Made by a program: the position numbers and the translations under genes. Positions 32,929 to 42,800 of a stretch of 64,000 nucleotides of DNA are shown here, one piece after another; within the stretch, counting starts at the first letter, position 1; every line of letters begins with the position of its first letter. The DNA comes from Halichondria panicea (taxonomy: Eukaryota; Porifera; Demospongiae; Suberitida; Halichondriidae), in assembly GCF_963675165.1 (NCBI RefSeq), contig NC_087377.1:4898042-4962041 (forward strand), given 5' to 3'. The notes beneath the pieces are model-generated. The model saw only the letters and a program-made list of their open reading frames with translations. It had not been told where the DNA came from and searched no databases.

Positions 32929-34785
32929 AAAAGTGACTACATGTAAGTGAAAAGAGTGACAAGGACTTGAGAGAGACCAATTTTTTATTTTCCTTTATTT
33001 CATTAGTATTATTATTTTATTTACTTATTTTTCTTTGGGGAACACTCAAAAGAGTGAATATACCCACTACTGACTAAAGTGACTAAGTGACAAGAGTGAC
33101 AAGGACTTGAGAGATGCCCTGTTGCAAGTGTAATAGAACAGGCTCGTGTAGAGGGTGCGTCTGTGTAAAGGCCAAAAGACCCTGTGCTAACTGTCTGCCA
33201 AGCAAGCTTGGCAACTGTTCGAACCCAAGTGCTACTGGGCCATCTTCTCTATCGTCCCAGAATCAACTATTGCAACCCTTGAGTCAGCTACCTGTAAACT
33301 TACCTGCAAACCAACCACCAAATCAACCACCTCCGAGTACATGGAGTCCTTTGCTGAGTCTAAAGTTGCCAGCTGGTCTGCACTCGTGACTAACCTTGCA
33401 GACATTGCCACCACCCAGCCACACGCCGCCTACTCTGCATTAAACCATGGATTATCAAGCAAATGGACCTATATGTGTCGCACAACACCAAGCAGGATCA
33501 TGAGTCAAAGACTGGCACCGCTGGACGAAGCTCTGCGTAAGAAACTAATTCCTTCCCTCACAGGTACTCCTCCACCAAACGACACTGAATATACACTCTT
33601 TGCCCTTCCAGCAAGGGAAGGTGGACTAGGTATCCGTATACCATCCAAACAGGCTACTCATGAATACAATGCCTCCCTATTCGTCACATCTGCCCTCTGT
33701 AATCACATCATCAAACAAGACACACACTATGGGCAGGAGATCATCTCGGAGTCACTAATGGCCAAATCTACCGTAGGCCAACAAAACAGAGATAGAACCA
33801 AGAACGACATCAACACACTGACGCCACTACTCTCTACCAACATGCAAAGATCTGTCAATCTGTCTAAAGAGAAGGGTGCATCGTCATGGCTAACCACCCT
33901 ACCGCTCAAAACCCATGGTTTCACCCTCCACAAACAAGCCTTTAGAGACGCCCTATCTCTGCGTTATGGTTGGACTCCAAACAAGCTACCCTCGAAATGT
34001 GCCTGTGGTTCTTCCTTCACAGTAGAACACGCTCTCTCTTGTGCGAAGGGTGGCTTTCCGTCCATTCGGCATAATGAGATCAGAGACTTGACTGCAGATC
34101 TTCTTAGTGAGGTCTGCAACAACGTGTGCACAGAACCAGAACTGTTACCGGTTACAGGGGAGAACCTAGCAGGAGCAAGTGCCAATATACAACCGGGTGC
34201 ACGCCTAGACATTGCAGCCAATGGAGTATGGGGTGGCTCCTTTGAAAGAACTTATTTTGATGTCAGGGTATTTAACCCACGCGCTGCATCCAACAGACAC
34301 ACCGACCCTCAAACAGTCTACCGCAAGCACGAGCAAATAAAGAAAAGGGCCTATGAACAAAGAATTCTAGACATCGAACAGGCATCCTTTTCCCCATTAG
34401 TCCTCTCTGCAACAGGAGGCTTAGCTCGTGAAGCAACCACCTTCTACAAGAGACTCGCTTCGATGTTAGCATCTAAATGGGACCAATCATACAGCAGCAC
34501 ACTATGCTGGCTCCGTTGCCGACTAACTTTTTCCCTCCTTCGCTCATCGATCCAAGCCATCAGAGGGTCCAGATCGTCAAGTGGACACCCCTTTAGATCT
34601 GGGGCCATAGACCTGGTGATCTCGGAGACCCACCTCCACCAATAAACTGAACCTTTGTATGTACCCTTAATCCTCTTTATTTTCTGTACCCTCCACCTTT
34701 CATTGTGTCTACATAGAAGCCCATTCCCCTGTATACACTACCTTACATGCTATTATTTCACCACAAAAAAAAAAAAAAAAAAAAA
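32929..34785 (+). mobile_element. LINE-like retroelement, internally deleted, with poly(A) and target duplication
   Basis: The element is bounded by the 16-bp direct repeat aataccaggcctagta at 32913-32928 and 34786-34801 and ends in an A tract, as expected for target-primed insertion. Its 5' leader repeats the words gagtgacaaggacttgagag at about 32954 and 33095. It then has a Cys-rich N-terminal reading frame and, after an internal deletion, the C-terminal part of the polymerase protein. No reverse transcriptase core motif remains, so it is non-autonomous. Confidence 0.75.
33112..34645 (+). pseudogene. LINE-like polyprotein remnant: Cys-rich N-terminus joined out of frame to C-terminal domain
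   Basis: The frame starting near 33114 encodes CCKCNRTGSCRGCVCVKAKR and further Cys-X2-Cys units, then a Pro/Gln-rich stretch to 33389. A second frame from about 33341 to the stop at 34645 (434 codons) encodes MESFAESKVASW..., LPAREGGLGIRIPS and CACGSSFTVEHALSCAKGG, which I recognise as the region C-terminal to the reverse transcriptase in invertebrate non-LTR-like elements. The two frames overlap around 33335-33389, consistent with loss of the whole polymerase core between them. Family assignment is from recalled similarity. Confidence 0.65.
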
Positions 34786-34889
34786 AATACCAGGCCTAGT
34801 AGGCGACCTAGCGTTCAATTGGAGACGGATCGGCCGGGGGTCGAGGCTATTCATGCTATAGCCTCCTTCAGCGGCCTTTGCCTAGCCCT

Positions 34890-35790
34890 AGTGGGTATGA
34901 GAGGTGAATAGTGCCAAAAGAAAATGAATTTGCTGTGTTAGGAGGCGGCGGTGTTTACTTGGTGGTGGCGGCTTAACCTCGAGGGTGGTGGCAGGTGTCA
35001 GTTGTTGGCGGCGGCTTAACCTCCAGGATGGCGGTGATGTGGTTGGTGGCAAACGAATTTGCTGTGTTAGGAGGCGGCGGTGTTTACTTGGTGGTGGCGG
35101 CTTAACCTCCAGGATGGCGGCGATGTGGTTGGCAAACGAATTTGCTGTGTTAGGAGGCGGCGGTGTTTACTTGGTGGTGGCGGCTTAACCTCGAGGGTGG
35201 TGGCAGGTGTCAGTTGTAGCCTCGATCCCAGGCCGAGTTTTCGCTTTTTTAACGGTTAGGCGAACAGTTGTTCGCCTAACCGTTATAAAAGCGAAAACTC
35301 GGCCTGGGATCGAGGCTAGTGTCAGTTGTTGGCGGCGGCTTAACCTCCAGGATGGCGGCGATGTGGTTGGTGGCGGCGGCTTAGCCTCGAAAATGTAAAG
35401 CCAGCCGTGAATATAGATGAGGTTAGAACCACTTGACCTTAGCTAATAGAGAAACAGAGGGTGCTCCTATGCTAGCCTCAAGACCATAAGCAGCCTGATA
35501 TCAGCCTCAGGTCAGCGCTAGAGCAACTGTCTGGACTGGTCTTGACCACTCCACAATCCCTCCCAGACACTAAAAACAAGCTTGAGAAGTAGTCTGCAAG
35601 ATAACTTTAATTAGTTAAAGGTCAAGTGGTCCTTATTCACATCTACATTAATATATTCGAGGCTAAGCCGCCTCCACCAAGTAAACACCCGCCGTCACCT
35701 CGAGGTTAAGCCGCCGCCAGCAAGTAAACACCCGCCTCCTAAAAACATCCTCCTTTTGGCACTACTCACCCCTCATAAGTGGGAAGTGCG
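34890..35790. mobile_element. Foldback element with G+C-rich minisatellite arms
   Basis: The left end (gtgggtatgagaggtgaatagtgccaaaag) is inverted at the right end (cttttggcactactcacccctcataagtggg). Inside the left arm, tandem units of about 70-85 bp rich in ggcggcggtgtttacttggtgg run from about 34935 to 35395. Their reverse complement recurs at 35660-35745. An inner inverted pair (accacttgacctt / aaggtcaagtggt) lies at 35427-35440 and 35619-35632. Tandem repeats within inverted arms are the hallmark of foldback transposons. No protein is supported. Confidence 0.6.
35217..35318. mobile_element. 102-bp palindromic MITE with 10-bp target duplication
   Basis: The two 51-nt halves are reverse complements with a single mismatched pair. 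Ends are TAGCCTCGATCCCAGGCCG. It is exactly bounded by gtgtcagttg at 35207-35216 and 35319-35328. A 9-10 bp duplication is typical of Mutator-like elements, though the palindrome is too short to assign a superfamily. Diverged ends of the same type are scattered through the window. Confidence 0.8.
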
Positions 35791-35815
35791 GCCTGGGATC
35801 GAGGCTATTCATGCT

Positions 35816-38800
35816 ATGGCTGGCTTTGCAGGGTATGGAGCTGGCCATGGCCCCCGGCGCCGGCCCCAGAAAAGAGATGATAGACCATTGTCCTTTTACA
35901 TATCTAGACCCATCAAAGACCTCAAAAGACTCTTCTTGCCTAGCCTTGCGCCTGGTGGTCGGAGGAAGGAGATGCCTCATGAGCATGACATATTAATTCA
36001 GGCACAGCCAAATGCTACTCTTACTCAGAGGGAAATCGACAAAGACTGGGAGAGTGTTCAGGTCCCAAAGGTAAATATCTAGTATTCCACACTTCACACT
36101 AACCTTCTAAACCAATTGCAAGCCTCCTAATCGATCGTAGAATGCAGAATCTGTGTTGGTCAATTGTCACATCATTGCAGGATAAAGATGAGTTGGAGAC
36201 CACTCCTCCTACGTATACCGAATCTACAATACCAATTCAACCCAACCAGGTACGAAATTTTTTGTTGCTAACCAGCATGTTACATTTTGAAGCCTGAACC
36301 GATCGTCATGTATATACATGTAAATGCACTACCATAGAGCTAGTTATTTTTGAGGCCCGACATTTTTGAGGATTGACCTAGTTGGGCGTGGCCCACCTTG
36401 GACGCTCATGTGGGGTTGGGCACCACTGCAATGCCTGGTTTTGTTCCACTGGTACTTAGTCTTAGGTGTGGCTATAAGCCAGGGTTTCATACAGAGGTAG
36501 GGGAACCCCGGGATTTCCCCCCCCTGACAATTCCCCAACTTATGATGTAATAAAATCATTAGTTAGGTGTAAAGTGGTTTTTACAGGTGAGAGTAGTAAA
36601 CACCAGCAAATGCCCACTAAAATCTACCAGAATGCACCACAGAGCACTGTTTTTTCAAATTTTCCCAGGGGAGGATGCCCCTGGATCCCCCTACGTTGTG
36701 CCGACCGAAACCTGCCGACCTTTCCCCCCCCTAGCAAAAAATCCTGTATGAAACCCTGTAAGCATAAATAAATATCCCAAGTGGGCGGTAACCACCAAGC
36801 TCGGTTAGAGTGCTACTACTATAATAGTCAATTTTGCATACCACTAGCTCTAACTGACCTGGCGTGTTCCTGGATCAAGCTGGCCTGTCTACTATTGTTG
36901 CATTTTGATTTGACTATAAGAGAAGTGAGTCGTTCATTAATGAACCACGCCTTCAGCACTTGAACTCTGCAATCTGATTGGACTGCAAAATTTCTGCAGC
37001 AGGAACAAAACCTGACATTGCAGTGATACCCAACCCTACGTGAGCGTCCAGAGTGGGCCGATTGACCCAGAAATTTAGTGTGGGGAATGGATTGAATAAG
37101 TGTCATGAGTTGACTGCTTACCGAAAGCCACTCTTTAATCTTTGCATATTATAGCACATAAAAGAACAATTTTCGTGCAATTAATTTTCGTGCAGAATTG
37201 CTAAGCAACGAAAACAGCGAAAATTAATCCCCTCTAAATTTCACGCTACACGGTATTTATACGAGTGACATGTATACGTGTATATTGCTCCTGCTTTTTC
37301 AGTTTTGTTTACAGGTCTCTGTCAAACACGATACTCCTCAAGCAAGGAGCTCACACCCCACCGCTATACCAAGACCCGATTCGAACAACGAGCACAGTAT
37401 AGCTCAGCAACCACCAACCATGCCTAACGTGAACATTGTTCCTCAAGCAACGCAGGACAACTATAACCCACAACCCGAGGCTAGACTTGTACCCAACTCG
37501 CCAACTGAAGGTCGCTCGTCTATGAACTTTGACGACCCTAGGCCAGCTTATGATAGGGTAGAGGTAAATGGTTTTCGAAATGCTGCCGGGCAAAATGAAC
37601 GGCAATCGTCTACTGGACCACAACCCGATAATAGCATCCGCTATCCTCCGGGCTTGCAAGTAAAGCAAAGTCATAGTAGTGCCCCTAGCAGCACCAATTT
37701 AGCGCTATCGGAACAAGCGGCTAGCCCCACTGATGCCTTAAATAGAATGTCACTGGTTTTGGGCGATCAACAGTTGGAGAGACCCTCCAATATTCCTTTC
37801 GACTTCAGTCAAAGTCAGTACCCTGCTAACACTCACCATCAAGATCCAGTTAGCAACTATCAGGGTCAAAGTGGCTTTGATAACTTGCCACAAGATCAGT
37901 ATCAGAATCAGTACATGCATCAGAATCAGCCACGGCGAGAATCACCCAGTATGCACCGGCACCCCTCTCAATGGCCTAACCATGACCAGTTTCACCAGAT
38001 GGAGGTTACTAATACCACCACTCAACCTCCCATACCCATCCAGGTACATTCCCGTGATTCCAGTCATTATGCTAGTATAATTATATGTATTGTGAATTAA
38101 TGTTTTGTGCAGGAGTATACGTTATGTGAATGCACATGTCCTAATACAATATACGTACATGTGCATGCGTGCGTGAGCTACATGCATGTATTCTAGGTTT
38201 CTAGTCAGGATTTGAGTTACAAAATAATGCTTCGTTTTCAATTAAGTTACCTAGTTTTGCTTACATGTACTTGGAATACCATTGCAGCCTTTTCAGAATA
38301 GTGCGTAGCAAAACTTGTCCATTGGAGTGAGTGTTGCTACTCTGCTTAGTAGTTATATAGCTCGATCTGCACTAGAACGCTTGCTATTTATTTCATGCAG
38401 CAGCAATTAATTTTATGGACTTTGAACATTTTGCATCCTTTTTAGCAACAATCATTCCTGTTTCTAATTATATATTCACTTCGTTCAGATCGATGAGTCT
38501 TTTGTTAGCATATAGCAGGCTAAGGATAGCTGTTTAGAATGCTATCATATATACGTACCTAACTTCTATCCTATACTGCTTCAATCCACTTCCGTTCGTT
38601 GTGACGTTATTGTTTTACTGAGCATGTAATAAAAAAATATTGAGGGGACTGTATGACTTTAATTTATTACACCCTTATAACCTTGACAACGTGATATGTG
38701 TAGTTAATAGCTAGTATAATTATAGCTGCATGTTGTAGCGCCTTCGCACCAATTAAGGCATCATGCAGAAGTAGTATGTACCTGGGGTGCATGTTTTCAT

Positions 38801-41056
38801 TCAGAATGTAGGCCACTCTGATGGAATTATTTACGCCAACATGGAGACATCTGCACAAGTTTGTGAGGCCCTTGAAGGAGGTGTAGCAGACTGTCATTCG
38901 TTGATTAAAAGGTAAATACCATTCCCAATACTAAATTGCTGTCTCAGCATAATTATATCCTCCACTCTACAGATTACAAGATGGATTGGCTTCATTTCAA
39001 ACTAATCGCGAGGTCTTCATGAAGGTGACTGGGGAGCGGGACCGTCTCTCAATTGAAACAGCTGGTCAGAGGGAAATCATTGCTACCATCCAGCATGTAA
39101 GACCAAGAGAGAGAGTATCGGACGTAGGCATACTGTGTATCAGATGTATCTGGAGAGTAACGTGACTGCTTGGAATTAGCACACTGACCCAAGCAATCCG
39201 AGTGTGAGTGATGATCCCTTTTTGATAGATTACGTCACCCATACTTGGATTGGTCGTGTGTAAATTCCAAACTTGTGTCAGATACAGGAAGTCACGTTAC
39301 TCTCCGCATACATCTGATGTACAGTTTGTCTACGTCTACATTCGAATCTCTCTCTATTATATACTCTTGGTATGACTGAAAGCCGTATATAACCCAAAAT
39401 TTCAAGTGGCTTAATTTTTTCTGTTTTCGTGGGTAGTACATGTAATACCACAAAAACATTTATCTGTAATCTAGAAACGTGCAAAAATTTAAGGCGTGGG
39501 TATAAGCAAGTCAATCCACGATATTTATTCAACAAAATGCTTTTAGAGGTCTATACGGTATAGTCCACACAGAATTGTTTTCCATTCAGCTGTATGAATA
39601 ATATGTATACACATTATAATTATTACATGCATGAATGCCTATATATTATATACATAGGTTTGCTGCACATGCACTGTGCTGTATACACTATTAATAGGAG
39701 TTGAAGGTCAAAGAAAAGAAGAGTACAAGTTTGGCTGAGGAAACTGAGAGGGTTAGGGTTGATCTCCAACTAGCCTTAAACAAAGTTAGTTTATAATTAA
39801 GGCGATGAATAGCACAATATTTTTCTGATGGTGTGCAAAGTTACTGACGTCTCTTAAGCAGTGCCGAGAAGAATCAGAGCAGAGCATAGCTGAAGTGAGA
39901 GGTCGTTGTGAGCAAGAAACCGATAGAAGGATTAAACAAGAGGTAAATACATGCACCTAGGGCTAATAAGGGGTTGCGGTTGTTAGTTTAAGCCATCTAT
40001 AACTTGCTCATTCCTCTGCAGAGACAGGCTCGTAGGGTTTTTAAGCAACTGGACAGACGTGTGAAGGAGCCAGTCGTACTCTCACCATCAAAGGTACTGA
40101 AATAGTGTACACCATAACTAAATTCATTATAATTGCAGGGTAGGAAACGTGACGAGTCCCTACGAACTTACAGGCAGGAGGTTAGAGCGTTCACTGTAAA
40201 TTCAAAGACACCCATCCAGTATTCCGATCGAAACCGGATCGGGAGTGGAAGTTTTGGATCTGTGTATGCAGTCAACTTGAATGGGGCTCCATGCATCGCT
40301 AAGCGTCTACACGACATACTTATGGGGCGTGGCAAACAAGAAAAAGTTGCACTGGACGAAAAGCAAGTATGCCATGAAAAGTTTTGTCGTGAGTGTGTTT
40401 TAATGAGCCAAGCAGAACACCCCAATGTTGTCAAATTCCTTGGAGTATATTTTGGTAAAGATGAGTTTGATCTGACACTGTTTATGGAACGGCTTCACAC
40501 TGACCTTGAGGCGTACCTCAGCAGCACCCCAAACGTACCTCTTCCCACTAAGATATCGATTCTTCACGATGTCTCCTGTGGACTACTCTATCTCCACGAG
40601 GAGTGCTCTATCATCCATCGCGATCTCACAGCTGCTAACATTCTCCTAACAGCCGACAACCAAGCCAAGATAGCCGACCTTGGTGTGTCAAGAATTTTCG
40701 ATAGAACTTTTTTACAGCTCTCAAAGATTCCAGGCACTCTTGCATACATGCCTCCTGAAGCTCTCAAAAATATTGCCAATTACGACGAAAGCCTTGACGT
40801 CTTTTCGTTTGGCGTTCTCACTCTTTGTGTTGGGATCCAAATGTCACCTGACCTCTCCTGGGATCATGTGCCCGATGATGTCCATGCCAAGGGGGAGCAA
40901 GAAATCTTCAAGAGAAAAATTTGGATTGAGATGATGGAACAAAAACAACCTGAACTAATCTCGCTTGTCCTGTGGTGTTTGTCTGATGACCCCAAAAGCC
41001 GACCTAGCACTTACTGTATGAACGTTACCCTTCAAGAAATGAAACACGACCTTTAG
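35816..41056 (+). CDS. Kinase-type gene, copy 3: truncated coil with a foreign 5' exon; UBAN absent
   Basis: Exons inferred: a novel first exon (about 35816 or 35831 to 36070, with PLSFYISRPIKDLKRLFLPS and TLTQREIDKDWESVQVPK), then 36181-36249, 37315-38043, 38805-38911, 38973-39096, 39698-39784, 39832-39942, 40022-40093, 40139-41056. The exon 36181-36249 begins DKDELE and joins in frame to TTPPTYTEST, the tail of exon 8 of the ancestral gene, so exons 1-7 including the UBAN are missing. The linker, second coil and kinase (GSGSFGSV, CIAKR, HRDLTAAN, DLG, PPEAL) are intact. The acceptor before 39832 reads gatgg where copy 2 has gatag; the next AG lies nine bases on and keeps the frame. Whether the new 5' exon is really spliced on is inference. 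Confidence 0.6.
36480..36758. mobile_element. MITE with CAGGGTTTCATACAG ends, 5-bp target duplication
   Basis: Perfect 15-bp terminal inverted repeats (CAGGGTTTCATACAG / CTGTATGAAACCCTG) are flanked by taagc at 36475-36479 and 36759-36763. The duplicate at about 20170-20176 has the empty site ctataagcataaat. The insertion therefore occurred after segmental duplication B. The CAGGG ends are hAT-like, but a 5-bp duplication is short for hAT. Confidence 0.75.
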
Positions 41057-41677
41057 CAAAATAGTACAGTGAACTCAGGACTTTGATATAACTTGTTTCT
41101 ATACAATCATGTATTTATTCAGGCACGTATTTTGTGCCTATAATTATAATTATGTTTAGCGTTTCAGCATAATTATAAGAAATGAACATAATAATTATTG
41201 TCAACCGGGCCTAGTAAACTTGAAAATTGTTTACTTTGTATACCTGAAAAATTTTGATTGTGCATGCACGCATGGCAATGTGATCGATATGACAGATAAC
41301 AAAAATGTTGTCTTCAGTGCTTTAAACGTGTGCGGATCGAGCTAGATTATTACGTAGCTATATATATACGTGCAAACAACATTAACAGCATGCATGCATG
41401 TGTACGTGCTCTAGCTGCCCAGGGAAACATAATTTTTAAAAAATCAATAATAATTTTATTATAATTATATATATAATTATCCTGCAGTATCTGAATCTAG
41501 CGCTATATATAATTATAATGTAATGCATGCACATAATGCGCACAAATCCTTCTGTATGAGATCCATGAATAATTTTAAAATAGTTGGTTCACTCCAAAAG
41601 ATTATTATAAGCTCGCGGTAATTATATATACATGTATATAAACAAAGGAAATAATTAATGATTGGGTTGAATAACGG
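41057..41677. other. Convergent spacer
   Basis: Copy of 24714-25287 with additional taattata insertions. No gene, RNA or strong structure is recognised. Confidence 0.6.
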
Positions 41678-42137
41678 CTAGACTAAGTCATGAATTAGCT
41701 CACAGTCTCGATCTGTACAGTTTTTAACATGTATCCTAAACTTCTGAATCTCTCCCAATCGATGCTGTTTATTGCACACGGGACACACCAAGTTAGGATC
41801 GTGGGGAACTTGTTTCTTGGTTGGCTCTCTGGTTCTGTCTTTCATTATACCATTGTATATACCCTCACCAATTTGTACCTCATCAAGAATATCTTGATCG
41901 TTCACTCGTATTGTAGTACCTTCCATTCTAAGACTTCGATCTTGAATGTTTGTGAGAGGATTTATGGACATGGTCGACATTGTGTCTACTACAGTAACTA
42001 TGGAATTGTCCTCCTTAACTTCAGCATGAGTGTGTATGGCTGGTGTACTTCCATCTTCATGTATATTCTCGACTGTAAGTTCTTTTCTTGAATCGTGTAC
42101 ACTTTCTAACAAAGGGATGTTTTGATAATATGCTCCC

Positions 42138-42481
42138 TGTTGATGTGTACAAGCTAGGTGTTTAATTACTTAATGTTATGCAATATTTACTAGGTTCATA
42201 GTTTAATGAGTTTGTGGTAAATGTGTTGTTTTGTTCAATTTTCTTTGTTGTGCGCAGGGCCCCTTGCTCTGGCCCTGCCCCCCTTTGTTTTTGTATTTGC
42301 CATCACCCACTATCTTCCTCAGTTGTTGTTGTTATTTGTCTAAACTCACTAAGAATTGTTGCAAAGGGTCAAGTCAACTTGTACTCTAGGATAGGTAGGA
42401 GCCTGTCTCCCAACAATAGCTAACTCTCAAACTAAACTAGCCTGTCTAGTTCTTAGTCTAGATACAAGAAAGAGCTCAACA
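42138..42481 (+). repeat. 5' LTR of BEL/Pao element
   Basis: 344 bp, TGTTGATGTG...GCTCAACA, identical by eye to 48379-48722. It contains a 7-bp inverted pair cagggcc/ggccctg, a possible hairpin in the transcript. The 69-codon open stretch inside it is present in both LTRs and is not considered a gene. Confidence 0.93.
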
Positions 42482-42486
42482 TTAAA

Positions 42487-42504
42487 TGGTCCTTCGAACC
42501 GGAT
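42487..42504 (+). promoter_or_regulatory. Primer binding site, probably tRNA-Tyr
   Basis: TGGTCCTTCGAACCGGAT starts 5 bp after the LTR. Metazoan tRNA-Tyr ends ...CCGGCTCGAAGGACCA, whose complement TGGTCCTTCGAGCCGGAT matches at 17 of 18 positions. Assignment rests on recalled tRNA sequence. Confidence 0.65.
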
Positions 42505-42586
42505 ATACGACTCCGAGCTCATTGGCATCCACGGCTCTCTCTTGTAGCCCTCTCTCACTCATACAGTCCACACTCGATCGTACGTC

Positions 42587-42758
42587 TGCACAAGAGTGCA
42601 CGAACTCTGTACAAAGGTGCACGACCCATCGTATCGCACGACCTGCACAACGGTGCACAACTCGACGGCTGCACAAGAGTGCATGTAAGTCTGCACAAAG
42701 GTGCAAAAATTGTTGCCCTGCACAAAGGTGCAAAATTGTTGCCCTGCACAAAGGTGCA
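42587..42758 (+). repeat. Seven hairpin iterons in the retrotransposon leader
   Basis: Units of the form TGCACAAAGGTGCA start at 42587, 42608, 42644, 42670, 42692, 42719 and 42745, 21-36 bp apart. Each is a short inverted repeat (TGCAC...GTGCA) with a four-base loop of A/G type, so each can form a stem-loop in RNA. They lie between the primer site and the start codon. Confidence 0.75.
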
Positions 42759-42800
42759 CGAACGAAACCAAACATTTAGTATACTTCATTCTTATCTCTT

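Noticed and set aside
34935-35398. Gly/Val-rich proteins across the G+C-rich minisatellite
   Set aside because: The frames follow from the tandem repeat, have no splice context, and change with unit number.
42214-42423. 69-codon open frame inside the LTR
   Set aside because: It is present identically in both LTRs, lacks any domain, and is expected by chance in 344 bp.
42587-42758. CRISPR-like array
   Set aside because: Units are 14 bp with irregular short spacers in a eukaryotic retrotransposon leader; no link to CRISPR.
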